Shown here piece by piece: positions 1 to 8,867 of a stretch of 64,000 nt of DNA (position 1 is its first letter; each line of letters begins with the position of its first letter). The position numbers and the translations under genes are program-made. The notes beneath the pieces were generated by a model. That model did no database searches. It was not told the origin of the DNA and saw only the letters and a program-made list of their open reading frames with translations. Source of the DNA: JAAYJT01 sp037445555 (GTDB lineage: Bacteria; Bacteroidota; Bacteroidia; Bacteroidales; JAAYJT01); assembly GCA_037445555.1 (NCBI GenBank), contig JBBIKG010000017.1, positions 1 to 64,000 on the forward strand. Reading direction: 5' to 3'.

Positions 1-1151
1 AGCCGGTCCTTACTATATGATGAACTAGCCATGGCAAGCCAGGTAACACGCATCGGGTCGGAGATGTATTGGGATGAATGCAACTGATTTACAATCCAGT
101 CTGTTCCTGCCGTAAAACTCAAGTATTGGCCTGCCTTTTTATGAAGCGTGCCTGATCCGTAAAACATGCGCTGTGTGAGGGTTGTTTCCAGCTTTCCAGC
201 TGTGTTTGGGAAATTTCTGTCAATATAGTGTAGGTATGACTCACTTACCGACACCTGGACAGATGAATTTACGGATCCTTGCTGACGGTACCGCAGGTCC
301 GCCGATACCTCACGATTCCGCAAACGCTGAGACGAATAAGGATTGTAGAGAATCAAGGCTCCGGGCAGACCTCTTTCCGAACCGAAACCGGAAATCCTGG
401 CTTGCAGGGATTTTGTATTAGAAATTTGCTGATGGACAAATAAACCCAGATTCAGGTCGGTAAGATCGGCATTCTTGCGGGTCGAACTTTCGGGTTGGCC
501 TGCTGCATTGGTAATTTGGTATGGAAAGCCGCCGTGTGCGGTTCGCCCTACAGCCAATCCTTGAATATGAGTGCGCTTTGCGATCAACCCATCCACCATG
601 AAGCAAGAATGGACCAAGCCGAAAGATCCAAGCGTCAGCGATGCGGAAAACTCCGGTCTTTTATGTTCAACATCTGAATTTAGCCGCACGAGCTGGATGC
701 AATTGTTGGCGGCGAGCATGCTTGCTGTAGCCAATGTGTCGTAATATTGTCCCATTTGGAGGTTTTTTAGAAAAACCAACGGAATTTTCCCAAGGTCAAC
801 CTGCCCAGTAGCCAGATCGTTGATAAACAATCCGTCAATAAAGACAGCAGTATGATGTGCACTCAAGCTGCGCATCGACACAGTTTTCAGCCCTCCCAGC
901 CCACCATAGTCTTTGAGAGTTACTCCTGCAAATGACTTCAGCGCATCAGCAACCGAATGGCCCCCTGAGGTCTGAAACTGCAGTTTAGATGCTTGTTGAA
1001 AGGGAAGAGAGGAGAACGAAAGTAAGGCAGATCTTTTACTTATAATCTCAACCTCTTTTAGCCGTATAGTATCGGGCGCTTGCGGCTGACCTTCGGCACT
1101 GGATAAAACAAAACCCCAACAGAAGAATAACAGGACCTTCAGACGATACAT
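1..1151 (-). CDS. TonB-dependent outer membrane receptor, BtuB-like (partial, 3' end beyond window)
   Basis: An open frame of 383 codons runs from ATG at 1151 to the left edge with no stop, so the C-terminal part of the beta-barrel is missing. Residues 1-22 form a signal peptide ending near SSAEGQ. A TonB-box-like stretch (LKEVEII) follows, then a plug domain with the usual pattern SVADALKSFAGVTLKDYGG and FIDGLFINDLATGQVDLGKIP, then barrel strands. The cobalamin riboswitch directly upstream argues that the receptor imports a corrinoid or is at least B12-repressed; the substrate call rests on that context. It acts in the outer membrane, energised by TonB/ExbBD. Start chosen because the signal peptide begins there and the riboswitch ends about 50 bases upstream. 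Confidence 0.85.
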   Translation of the reverse strand, partial: MYRLKVLLFFCWGFVLSSAEGQPQAPDTIRLKEVEIISKRSALLSFSSLPFQQASKLQFQTSGGHSVADALKSFAGVTLKDYGGLGGLKTVSMRSLSAHHTAVFIDGLFINDLATGQVDLGKIPLVFLKNLQMGQYYDTLATASMLAANNCIQLVRLNSDVEHKRPEFSASLTLGSFGLVHSCFMVDGLIAKRTHIQGLAVGRTAHGGFPYQITNAAGQPESSTRKNADLTDLNLGLFVHQQISNTKSLQARISGFGSERGLPGALILYNPYSSQRLRNREVSADLRYRQQGSVNSSVQVSVSESYLHYIDRNFPNTAGKLETTLTQRMFYGSGTLHKKAGQYLSFTAGTDWIVNQLHSSQYISDPMRVTWLAMASSSYSKDR

Positions 1152-1204
1152 TGCAATGACAGCTTTACAAAACAACCGCGCTTTTCCGCCGAAAGCCGCA
1201 GCTA

Positions 1205-1395
1205 TAAATTGCTGAAGGCAGGTCTTCTGGCTTGTCGTATACCTTGGAGGCCTTCCCGTTTGGCTATGTGCCATACAGTGGCAAGGGGTTACCGGGTACT
1301 TTTAAAACGACTCACAGCTACGGGGATAGCCCCGGATTTATACCGGGTTCCCTTTTCATCTCAGATGTCTGGTCAGGCAAATGAAAAACCTTCAG
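1205..1395 (-). promoter_or_regulatory. Cobalamin (adenosylcobalamin-type) riboswitch
   Basis: Read on the minus strand, the leader carries the hallmarks of a cobalamin riboswitch in order: a 5' GCCTGACCAG stretch near 1370-1380, AAAAGGGAA near 1348-1356, a helix with CCGGGGCTATCCCCG, the core CTTGCCACTG (around 1276-1285), GGGAAGGC, and finally the B12 box AAGCCAGAAGACCTGCC at 1217-1234. It lies between a -7 promoter box at 1404-1411 and the receptor start at 1151, so it is expected to repress receptor expression when cobalamin is plentiful. Confidence 0.93.
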
Positions 1396-1403
1396 CTGGC
1401 TGG

Positions 1404-1411
1404 CAAATATA
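1404..1411 (-). promoter_or_regulatory. Bacteroidota -7 promoter box for the riboswitch and receptor
   Basis: TATATTTG on the minus strand matches the TAnnTTTG consensus exactly and would place the transcription start a few bases before the first riboswitch element. No clear TTTG at the -33 position was found. Confidence 0.55.
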
Positions 1412-1743
1412 CAAACGAATTAAAGAATCTTCGGAAAGGCCAGTAGATTAGTTTTCAACAATGTTAGTAATAATGGTTTCTCACCAGGAATTTCAGCTGA
1501 TTCGAGTCCGAATATTGTTCTGCTTAAGGCAAATCTAATCTCCAGCTACCATAAGCCATCCATGCGTATTGCAAGAATGCTTATTATTCCTAACTTTACA
1601 CATTCATTTGTTTTTGATATTTCAGTTATCGACGAAGCTGCTGATTCGGATTGAAGGCTCTATTTTGTATTTGAGCTAGCCTGGTAATTCAGCCTTCTGC
1701 GTGCATCACAAATTAATAGATAAACCTTAACTTGAATCTTTTT
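1412..1743. other. Intergenic stretch, no gene seen
   Basis: About 330 bases between the divergent receptor promoter and carbamate kinase. It is AT-rich and stop-rich in the frames examined and shows no tRNA-like fold or repeat. It presumably holds the promoter of the carbamate kinase operon, but I found no exact -7 box to mark. Confidence 0.5.
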
Positions 1744-2688
1744 ATGGGAAAACTTGCAGTTGTGGCTCTCGGCGGAAATGCCTTGTTAAGGAGCGATCAG
1801 CGTGGAACCATCGACGATCAGGAGGAAAATGTTTTGCGCACCAGCGAACGCCTCATCTCGCTCATCGATCGGAATTATGACATTGTAATCACCCATGGCA
1901 ATGGGCCGCAGGTGGGCAATATCCTGCTTGCGAACAGTGCTGCCGCCAAATTGTACGGTTTGCCGGATATGCCTATGGATGTGAGCGTAGCCTATTCTCA
2001 GGGGTTCATCGGATATATGATCGAGCAACAAATGCGCAATGTCCTGAAAAAACATGACCTTGAACGGGACATCATTACCATTATCACACAGGTGCTTGTC
2101 GATAAGGATGATCCGGCTTTTCATAATCCCACAAAACCAATAGGCCCTTACTATTCAAAGGAAGAAGCTGATAAGATTGCTGCCGAAACCGGATCGGTCT
2201 TTAATGAGGATCCTCGAGGGAGGGGATGGCGAAAAGTGGTTGCATCGCCCCAGCCCCTTGCTATTCTAAATCAGAAATCAATTGCAAAACTCGCGCGGGC
2301 ACATGAAATTGTGATTGCAGTGGGTGGTGGTGGAATACCAGTTTTTTTTGTAGCCGAGAATAAGCTTCAGGGTATTGATGCCGTCATTGATAAAGATCTT
2401 GCTTCGGCACTGCTCGCAGTGAGTATCAACGCCGATAAATTTTTCATCCTGACCGACGTTCCGAAGGTCTGCCTGAATTATAATAAACCCGATCAGAAGA
2501 ATATTGACCGGATGAGTGTAAAAGAAGCCCGGCAATATTTGAAAGAAGGCCAGTTTGCCGAAGGTAGCATGGGGCCAAAAGTGAAAGCCGCCATACATTT
2601 TGTTATCCACTCGGGTAAGGACGCCATCATAACCAGCACCGACATGCTGGGTGTGGATAACGGCGGCACAAGAATTTCCATCGTTTGA
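1744..2688 (+). CDS. arcC: Carbamate kinase
   Basis: A 314-residue protein of the amino acid kinase family. It starts MGKLAVVALGGNALL, the typical ArcC N-terminus with the GGNA phosphate-binding loop, and contains THGNGPQVG, the PIGPYYSKEEA stretch that is specific to carbamate kinases, VVASPQP, AVGGGGIPV and the C-terminal GSMGPKVKAA. It transfers phosphate between carbamoyl phosphate and ADP to give ATP, ammonia and CO2, in the cytoplasm. A TTG four codons upstream (1732) is in frame, but the ATG at 1744 fits the family start. Ornithine carbamoyltransferase follows 44 bases downstream, pointing to citrulline or carbamoyl phosphate breakdown for ATP; no arginine deiminase gene is in the window. 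Confidence 0.95.
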   Translation: MGKLAVVALGGNALLRSDQRGTIDDQEENVLRTSERLISLIDRNYDIVITHGNGPQVGNILLANSAAAKLYGLPDMPMDVSVAYSQGFIGYMIEQQMRNVLKKHDLERDIITIITQVLVDKDDPAFHNPTKPIGPYYSKEEADKIAAETGSVFNEDPRGRGWRKVVASPQPLAILNQKSIAKLARAHEIVIAVGGGGIPVFFVAENKLQGIDAVIDKDLASALLAVSINADKFFILTDVPKVCLNYNKPDQKNIDRMSVKEARQYLKEGQFAEGSMGPKVKAAIHFVIHSGKDAIITSTDMLGVDNGGTRISIV

Positions 2689-2732
2689 CGTTATTCCGCA
2701 CATTTAACATACCAATCAATAATTTTAATACC

Positions 2733-3734
2733 ATGGCATTTAACCTAAGAAACCGCAACTTTCTAAAGCTGCTTGATTTTACCCAAGGGGAAATCAGATT
2801 TTTACTCAACCTATCTATGGAGCTGAAACGGGCTAAATACAGCGGAACGGAGCAACCCCGTCTTAGCGGAAAAAATATCGCATTGATATTTGAAAAAGAC
2901 AGTACCCGGACACGATGCGCTTTTGAAGTTGCTGCATTTGATCAGGGAGCGCGTGTAACATATCTTGGACCTTCGGGATCCCAGATTGGAAAGAAAGAGT
3001 CAATGAAAGATACTGCCCGGGTACTGGGGCGTATGTATGATGGCATTCAGTATAGGGGCTATGGACAAGATATTGTCGAAGAACTTGGGAAATATGCCGG
3101 TGTACCGGTTTGGAATGGCCTTACTAACGAATTCCATCCTACCCAGGTTCTTGCTGACCTGCTGACCATGATAGAACATAGCGAAAAGCCGCTGAACCAG
3201 ATTTCATTCTGTTACCTGGGCGACGCCCGGAATAATATGGGGAACTCCCTGCTCGTGGGTGCTTCGAAAATGGGCATGGATTTTCGTTCGGCAGCACCGC
3301 CCTCTCTACAACCTGACCCTGATCTCGTAGCTCGCTGCAGAGAAATCGCAAAGGAAACAGGCGCGCGGATCACGGTAACCGACAACGTGCCCGATGCGGT
3401 GAAAGGAGTTGATTTTCTATACACCGATGTCTGGGTTTCGATGGGAGAACCTGCTGAAGTATGGAAAGATCGCATTGCCCTACTTAAGCCATATCAGGTA
3501 AATAAGGCCTGCGTAGAACATACCGGAAATGCCAATGTTAAGTTTTTGCACTGCCTTCCGGCATTCCACAACCGCGAAACCGTAATTGGGGAAGACATAT
3601 ATCAGAAATTTGGTCTTGATGGCATGGAGGTGACTGATGATGTGTTTGAATCTTCTGCATCTATCGTGTTTGACCAGGCCGAAAACCGGCTGCATACAAT
3701 TAAGGCGGTCATGGTGGCCACCCTTGGAGCCTAG
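2733..3734 (+). CDS. argF: Ornithine carbamoyltransferase
   Basis: A 333-residue enzyme that interconverts ornithine plus carbamoyl phosphate and citrulline plus phosphate. It shows the carbamoyl phosphate motif STRTR (residues 57-61), the stretch ESMKDTARVLGRMYDGIQYRG close to E. coli OTCase, HPTQ (135-138) and the ornithine-binding FLHCLPAFH near the C-terminus. These features match classical OTCase rather than the N-acetyl/N-succinyl-ornithine enzymes of some Bacteroidota. It sits 44 bases behind carbamate kinase, so a catabolic (ArcB-like) direction is plausible, but sequence alone does not separate ArgF from ArcB. An upstream in-frame TTG at 2685 overlaps the arcC stop and was rejected as start. 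Confidence 0.93.
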   Translation: MAFNLRNRNFLKLLDFTQGEIRFLLNLSMELKRAKYSGTEQPRLSGKNIALIFEKDSTRTRCAFEVAAFDQGARVTYLGPSGSQIGKKESMKDTARVLGRMYDGIQYRGYGQDIVEELGKYAGVPVWNGLTNEFHPTQVLADLLTMIEHSEKPLNQISFCYLGDARNNMGNSLLVGASKMGMDFRSAAPPSLQPDPDLVARCREIAKETGARITVTDNVPDAVKGVDFLYTDVWVSMGEPAEVWKDRIALLKPYQVNKACVEHTGNANVKFLHCLPAFHNRETVIGEDIYQKFGLDGMEVTDDVFESSASIVFDQAENRLHTIKAVMVATLGA

Positions 3735-3803
3735 TTAACGCGAACACATCTATCAAATCCTGAAAGAGCATTCCAGACCTTCTATTTGGACTCTTTCTAA
3801 ATT

Positions 3804-3829
3804 ACACCCAAGATATCGGAATTGGGTGT
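3804..3829. terminator. Hairpin, probable terminator after ornithine carbamoyltransferase
   Basis: ACACCCAA (3804-3811) and TTGGGTGT (3822-3829) are perfect 8-base arms around a 10-base loop, with only a short T run after it. It ends 8 bases before the -7 box of nrfH. Confidence 0.45.
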
Positions 3830-3837
3830 TTCGTGTG

Positions 3838-3845
3838 TATATTTG
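3838..3845 (+). promoter_or_regulatory. -7 promoter box for nrfHA
   Basis: TATATTTG matches TAnnTTTG exactly, 38 bases before the nrfH ATG. The place expected for a -33 element is occupied by the hairpin at 3804-3829. No regulator site could be identified. Confidence 0.5.
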
Positions 3846-3883
3846 TAGAATAAGGTACTGTAATACTTGAAAACAGGATTGCA

Positions 3884-4486
3884 ATGAACGTAATTAGGAA
3901 GTTGCTAACTATTCCGGAACGATGGCGTTTGCCTGTAATCATTGCCCTTGGAATATTCTCCGGCATTTTTCTCTTGATTATACATCTTTCCAGGGCCGGA
4001 TCCTACCTGAGCGATAGGCCGGAGACCTGCATCAATTGCCATGTTATGTACCCGCAATACGCTTCCTGGAAAAGCAGTAGCCATCAGCAGGTAGCTACCT
4101 GTGCTGATTGCCATGTGCCTCATGATAACCTGGTCAAGAAGTATTTTTTCAAAGCCAGCGACGGTGCCAGGCATGCTACCATTTTTACTGCCCGAATGGA
4201 ACCTCAGGTAATTCGAATCAAATCAGCCGGGATGACGGCTGTGCAGGACAATTGTGTCAGGTGTCACACAGATTTGGTGGAGATGACGGAACTGGTGAAA
4301 GTTACAGGTCTGAATTACCGTCATGGCACCGGACAGCGGTGCTGGGACTGCCATCGTGATGTACCCCATGGCACGGTAAGAAGCCAGTCGTCTGCTCCTT
4401 TTGCTCTGGTACCTGGATTGCCGTCTGTGATGCCCGAATGGTTAAGAGGGTACATGAATCAAAGATTCAAACAAACTGAAAAATAA
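3884..4486 (+). CDS. nrfH: Cytochrome c nitrite reductase, small subunit NrfH
   Basis: A 200-residue membrane-anchored tetraheme cytochrome of the NapC/NirT family. One N-terminal transmembrane helix (about residues 17-36) is followed by four haem sites: CINCH (49-53), CADCH (73-77), CVRCH (124-128) and CWDCH (153-157). It takes electrons from menaquinol and passes them to NrfA on the periplasmic side. nrfA begins 7 bases after its stop, so the two are co-transcribed as the standard nrfHA unit for dissimilatory nitrite reduction to ammonium. Length and haem count are normal for the family. Confidence 0.96.
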   Translation: MNVIRKLLTIPERWRLPVIIALGIFSGIFLLIIHLSRAGSYLSDRPETCINCHVMYPQYASWKSSSHQQVATCADCHVPHDNLVKKYFFKASDGARHATIFTARMEPQVIRIKSAGMTAVQDNCVRCHTDLVEMTELVKVTGLNYRHGTGQRCWDCHRDVPHGTVRSQSSAPFALVPGLPSVMPEWLRGYMNQRFKQTEK

Positions 4487-4493
4487 ACCTAAT

Positions 4494-5972
4494 ATGTCAG
4501 GTATGGAAACTTTCAGCAAACCTAAAGTGAACAAGCCCTGGATGAACTGGGCAATCTTCGGAGTGACCGTGGTTGTAGTTTTTCTTCTTGGATTATTTGC
4601 CTCATCCATTGTGGAGAGACGCAGTGAGTCGAAGCTCTATTTCCAGATGACAAAAGAAATTCCTGACTGGGAGCCGCGCAACGAAGTTTGGGGTGAGAAT
4701 TTCCCGAGCCAATATGAATCGTATATGAAGACCTCTGATACGGGTTTTGCCAGTCCGCACGGGGGCTCAGCTACCATTGATTACCTGGAGCAGATTCCGG
4801 AGCTGGTTATCATGTGGGCAGGTTATGCCTTTGCTCGTGATTATAAACAAGGGCGGGGCCATTTCTATGCTGTGAGCGACGTACACCAGTCGCTGCGCAC
4901 TGTGCAGCCCCAGCCAGCCACCTGCTGGACCTGTAAGAGCACTGATGTTCCGCGGCTTATGAACAACATGGGAATTGCCGAGTTCTATAGATCCACCTGG
5001 AAGGACCTGGGTCCTGAGGTGGTGAACCATATAGGCTGTCAGGATTGTCATGACCCGAAAACCATGAGCCTGCGCATCACCCGCCCGGCACTCGCCGACG
5101 CGTTTTCGAGGATGGGTAGGGATATCAATAAGGCCAGTCATCAGGAGATGCGTTCGCTGGTGTGCGCTCAATGCCATGTCGAATATTATTTTAAAGGCGA
5201 AGGCAAATACCTTACTTTTCCGTGGGATAAAGGATTCAGTGGGGAGCAGATGGAAGCCTATTATGACGAGTATGCACATGTGGATTGGACTCATGCTCTT
5301 AGTAAAGCTCCTATGATCAAAGCACAACATCCTGATTATGAATTGTTTATGACAGGAGTGCATGCTGATCGGGGAATCTCTTGTGCCGACTGTCATATGC
5401 CATATGTCCGCGAGGGTGGTATTAAATACACCAACCACCATATCGGAAGCCCACTGGCCAACATATCGGGTAGTTGCCAGGTATGCCATCGCGAAAGCGA
5501 AGCCAAGCTGCTTGAAAACGTGGTAACACGGCAAAACAAAGTACTTGAGTTGAGACGGATTGTTGAAAAAGAGCTTGCCAGGGTTCATCTGGAAGCTAAA
5601 GTTGCCTGGGATAATGGTGCAGTGGAAGCTGAAATGAAGCCAGCGCTTACCAATATCAGGCACGCGCAGTGGCGCTGGGATTATGTGGCTGCTGCCAACG
5701 GTGTTGGTTTTCACTCACCTGTTGAGAGCTTACGCTTGTTAGCTACGGCGATTCAGAAGGTAAACGAGGCGCGTATCCTAATCACTGAAATACTGATACG
5801 CAAGGGGGTTAAGGTTCCTGTCGCTTTGCCAGACTTCGGCACAAAGGCCAAAGCCCAGCAACTGGTTGGGTTGTCGATAGATCAAATCAGAGCGGATAAG
5901 AAAGAATTTTTACATAATACTTTGCCTCAATGGCTTGAGCAAGCCAGGATGCGTGAAAACAGCATGCCCTGA
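4494..5972 (+). CDS. nrfA: Ammonia-forming cytochrome c nitrite reductase NrfA
   Basis: A 492-residue pentahaem enzyme reducing nitrite to ammonium with six electrons. An N-terminal hydrophobic segment (about residues 18-40) acts as signal or anchor. The haem sites are CWTCK (144-148, the catalytic haem with lysine as axial ligand, diagnostic of classical NrfA), CQDCH (182-186), CAQCH (224-228), CADCH (297-301) and CQVCH (328-332). The YY pair after the third haem and the following KAQHP stretch agree with the NrfA active site. It pairs with NrfH directly upstream. No maturation genes (ccs, nrfI) lie in this window. Confidence 0.97.
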   Translation: MSGMETFSKPKVNKPWMNWAIFGVTVVVVFLLGLFASSIVERRSESKLYFQMTKEIPDWEPRNEVWGENFPSQYESYMKTSDTGFASPHGGSATIDYLEQIPELVIMWAGYAFARDYKQGRGHFYAVSDVHQSLRTVQPQPATCWTCKSTDVPRLMNNMGIAEFYRSTWKDLGPEVVNHIGCQDCHDPKTMSLRITRPALADAFSRMGRDINKASHQEMRSLVCAQCHVEYYFKGEGKYLTFPWDKGFSGEQMEAYYDEYAHVDWTHALSKAPMIKAQHPDYELFMTGVHADRGISCADCHMPYVREGGIKYTNHHIGSPLANISGSCQVCHRESEAKLLENVVTRQNKVLELRRIVEKELARVHLEAKVAWDNGAVEAEMKPALTNIRHAQWRWDYVAAANGVGFHSPVESLRLLATAIQKVNEARILITEILIRKGVKVPVALPDFGTKAKAQQLVGLSIDQIRADKKEFLHNTLPQWLEQARMRENSMP

Positions 5973-6159
5973 TTTTGTTGTAGCTGGTTCTTTCTCTCCA
6001 ATACAATGGATAACAGGTAAGGTGGCAACTTTTATTTGCCTGACCAAGCATTTTAAGGCTTATCCACATTCGACTATCTTTGGAAAGTTGTACTAGATAG
6101 TCAACCAGATCAAATCTGCAATATGTTTTGCTCGGTTCTAATCTGTATGAACCATTCAT

Positions 6160-6167
6160 TACCTTTG
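6160..6167 (+). promoter_or_regulatory. -7 promoter box for the potassium uptake operon
   Basis: TACCTTTG matches TAnnTTTG, 23 bases before the ATG at 6191. No -33 element at the right distance. Confidence 0.4.
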
Positions 6168-6190
6168 TGTTGACGAGCCAAAGCACCCTC

Positions 6191-7990
6191 ATGCTGAGAC
6201 AACGAATCCGGAAGCTTCGCGAAGCTTCACTTAACCTTGTGGCTGATCTGTTGGTAATAATCATCTTTATTGCCATCGCCGGGACAGTGTATGACTTGGG
6301 TTTTGACAAGACTGATGAACTGGAAGGGGCGTTTACCCATTTTTACGAGTTCATTTTCGGGGCCTTTCTTATCCTTTATTCATGGCGGTTCACCATTAAA
6401 CTAACCTCTCCTTTACCGCTGCCGGCAAGGATATATGATTTGTTCATTATCGCTATATGCCTGTGCATCATTGATTTTGGCCTGCTTAATATGGGTCTGG
6501 TGGCCAAATGGCCTCAGTTCGGTGCGATTCTAGGCTCACGGACCTTTATGCGCGGGGTGATTATCGTAATCTTCCTGGTGGAGCTGTCGAGATCAAGCCT
6601 GCAGATTCAGCGCATCAGGATAAACCCATCATTATTGTTTGCCGGTAGCTTTTTGGTTTTGATTTTGCTTGGTACCGGATTATTGCTGTTGCCGCGTGCC
6701 ACCACACAAGGTATTTCGCTCGTGGATGCATTTTTTACGGCAACAAGTGCAGTTTGCGTAACAGGACTTATCGTGGTGGATACTTCCAGCACGTTTACTC
6801 CGTTGGGGCATTGGGTGTTGTTGATGCTGATACAGATGGGTGGTATCGGCATCATGACATTTACGAGTTTTTTTGGTTTCATCTTTCAGGGCAGTGCCCC
6901 CATCAGAACCGAGCTTTATCTGAGAGATTTCATCAACGAAGAAAGCCTCGGCAATATCTTTAAAACCCTGCTTAAGATAGTAGTTTTCACATTTACGATA
7001 GAGGCCTTCGGAGCCGCTCTTGTCTACAGCTTTACCGACCAAGAGCTGTTTGAGTCTGAAACGCAACATATTTTTTATGCGGCATTTCATTCGGTATCAG
7101 CATTTTGCAATGCAGGATTTTCAACCTTAGAAGATGGATTGCACAATCCTCTGGTTAGGTACAATTATTCTCTTCATCTCATCATTGCCATTATAATTGT
7201 GGTGGGAGGGATGGGATTCCCTATTGTGTTCAATTACTACAAATACATCAAAACAATATTAGTCAACGGGCTAAAAAGACTTTTAAAAAAAGGCACCATT
7301 GTTCATACTCCGCGAATCATCAATATCAATTCAAAGCTGGTTATAGCTACAACTTTGCTGCTTCTGGCAGGCGGTACGGCATATTTCTATTTAACAGAAT
7401 TCGATGGTGCGTTAGCCGGGGCTACGGGTATTAATAAGCTAATCAGTGCTTTCTTTGCGGCGGTTACTCCGCGCACAGCGGGGTTTAACACGATCGATAT
7501 GAATATGTTACCTATGCCGGCCATTCTGTTCACTATTTTGCTTATGTGGATTGGTGCATCACCCAGCTCAACGGGTGGTGGAATAAAAACAAGTACTTTC
7601 GCCTTGTCGGTGCTTCACGTGTACGCTCTTGTGCGGGGAAAATCGAAGGTTGAATTGAATAAACGCGAAGTACAGGCCGGTTCGATGCAGAGGGCTAATT
7701 CCATTCTATTTCTTTCGTTGCTGGTGATAGGATTATCGGTGTTTGCATTGTCCATCACCGAACAAGACAAATTCGACCTGACAAAGCATCTTTTTGAAAC
7801 GGTATCTGCTTTTTCGACAGTTGGTCTAAGCCTCGGAATTACAGGTGAGTTATCAAGGGCCGGCAAACTTGTGCTGATTATCACCATGTTTGTCGGGAGG
7901 GTGGGAATGCTGACGCTACTAATCGGAGTAATAAGGAGGGCAAGGCATGGAGCCTATCAGTACCCTGGAGAGAGTATTCTAATCAACTAA
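6191..7990 (+). CDS. TrkH/KtrB-family potassium transporter subunit with N-terminal membrane extension
   Basis: A 599-residue integral membrane protein. From about residue 140 it has the TrkH/KtrB fold with four selectivity-filter loops: ATSAVCVTGL, FCNAGFS, TPRTAGFN and FSTVGLSLG, each with the conserved glycine. The first ~130 residues hold about four more hydrophobic helices that KtrB and E. coli TrkH lack, so this is the longer Bacteroidota form. It takes up K+ (perhaps with Na+ or H+) across the inner membrane and should be gated by the RCK protein encoded 12 bases downstream. The ATG at 6191 was preferred to an upstream TTG at 6128, because MLRQRIRKLREASL leads straight into the first helix and a -7 box lies at 6160. 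Confidence 0.9.
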   Translation: MLRQRIRKLREASLNLVADLLVIIIFIAIAGTVYDLGFDKTDELEGAFTHFYEFIFGAFLILYSWRFTIKLTSPLPLPARIYDLFIIAICLCIIDFGLLNMGLVAKWPQFGAILGSRTFMRGVIIVIFLVELSRSSLQIQRIRINPSLLFAGSFLVLILLGTGLLLLPRATTQGISLVDAFFTATSAVCVTGLIVVDTSSTFTPLGHWVLLMLIQMGGIGIMTFTSFFGFIFQGSAPIRTELYLRDFINEESLGNIFKTLLKIVVFTFTIEAFGAALVYSFTDQELFESETQHIFYAAFHSVSAFCNAGFSTLEDGLHNPLVRYNYSLHLIIAIIIVVGGMGFPIVFNYYKYIKTILVNGLKRLLKKGTIVHTPRIININSKLVIATTLLLLAGGTAYFYLTEFDGALAGATGINKLISAFFAAVTPRTAGFNTIDMNMLPMPAILFTILLMWIGASPSSTGGGIKTSTFALSVLHVYALVRGKSKVELNKREVQAGSMQRANSILFLSLLVIGLSVFALSITEQDKFDLTKHLFETVSAFSTVGLSLGITGELSRAGKLVLIITMFVGRVGMLTLLIGVIRRARHGAYQYPGESILIN

Positions 7991-8002
7991 AAACAAAGAA
8001 TC

Positions 8003-8683
8003 ATGAAATGCCTGGTCATAGGTTTAGGAAATTTTGGATCGTCCATTGCCGTGAAACTCACGGAACTTGGACATGAAGTAATAGGCGTTGATACTGATAT
8101 CAACAAAGTGAATGAGTTGAAAGACCGGATAACGTACACGGTATGTCTTGACAGCAGCAGTGCTATTTCAATCAACACACTGCCGGTCAGAGAATTGGAT
8201 GTCGCCATTGTTGCCGTCGGGGAGGATTTTGGTGCTTCAGTCATGATTACGGCATTGCTCAAACAGCTCAATGTCAAGAAGCTTCTCTGCAGGGCGATTT
8301 CCCCAGTGCATGAATCGGTTTTCAGTGCCATCGGTGTCGATGAGGTGGTGCACCCCGAGCTGGAAACTGCCGAACGGCTGGCTTTTAGGCTTCATTCACC
8401 CGCGATGGTTGATTCCTTCAACCTGACAGACAATACTCTGGTCGTAAAAGTGGTGGCTCCGGACTCTACAATCGGCCTGACTCTTGATGCGGTTACGGAC
8501 GAGCAGCCACACCTGAAGGTGATCACACTTTTACGGTCAGGTGTTAAGGCAAATATATTCAGTCGAAGGTCGGCTAAGTACAGCGACATCGGTGGGCTGA
8601 CCGAAAAAGTTGTTATCCAGGAAGGAGATATTCTGGTGCTGTATGGCACGCACCATTACATCACAAACTTCATTAAAGCATAA
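8003..8683 (+). CDS. Potassium uptake regulatory subunit, TrkA/KtrA RCK protein
   Basis: A 226-residue cytoplasmic protein. The N-terminal Rossmann fold has GLGNFGSSIA (residues 7-16) and an acidic residue at the end of strand two (GVDTD), typical of the TrkA-N (RCK_N) domain that binds NAD(H) or ATP/ADP. Residues ~140-226 form a TrkA-C domain ending in DILVLYG. It gates the membrane subunit encoded immediately upstream, with which it forms a two-gene operon. A single RCK domain, as in KtrA, rather than the duplicated form of E. coli TrkA. Confidence 0.93.
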   Translation: MKCLVIGLGNFGSSIAVKLTELGHEVIGVDTDINKVNELKDRITYTVCLDSSSAISINTLPVRELDVAIVAVGEDFGASVMITALLKQLNVKKLLCRAISPVHESVFSAIGVDEVVHPELETAERLAFRLHSPAMVDSFNLTDNTLVVKVVAPDSTIGLTLDAVTDEQPHLKVITLLRSGVKANIFSRRSAKYSDIGGLTEKVVIQEGDILVLYGTHHYITNFIKA

Positions 8684-8791
8684 CGCGGCTGAGCTGGCGA
8701 TTGGTCAGAATTTGTTTATCACCAGCATTATGAGGTTTGCTGGCGGCTAAGACTGATTCGTTGAAATCATTTAATAGCCTATAGCGAATGA

Positions 8792-8846
8792 TAACATACA
8801 GGTAATTTAGCCTTAACATTTTGGTAATATTGCCGGGGTACTTTTA
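8792..8846 (+). promoter_or_regulatory. Tandem 11-bp half-sites plus -7 box upstream of the TonB-dependent receptor
   Basis: Four TAA(C/T)-type half-sites start at 8792, 8803, 8814 and 8825, exactly 11 bp apart (TAACAT, TAATTT, TAACAT, TAATAT). Fourteen bases after the last begins TACTTTTA (8839-8846), a near-match to the -7 box. The same layout and the shared GCCGGGGTACTTTT-type core occur at 11840-11916. The 11-bp direct-repeat spacing is that of PhoB/OmpR-family binding sites; assignment to such an activator is inference. Confidence 0.7.
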
Positions 8847-8867
8847 CGCCATAATTACAAGGCGTAT

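Noticed and set aside
1209..1451. An 80-codon plus-strand frame
   Set aside because: It lies antisense to the cobalamin riboswitch and its promoter and has no protein-like character.
4767..5714. A 315-codon minus-strand frame
   Set aside because: Entirely antisense to nrfA, whose haem motifs are unambiguous; His/Met-rich shadow composition.
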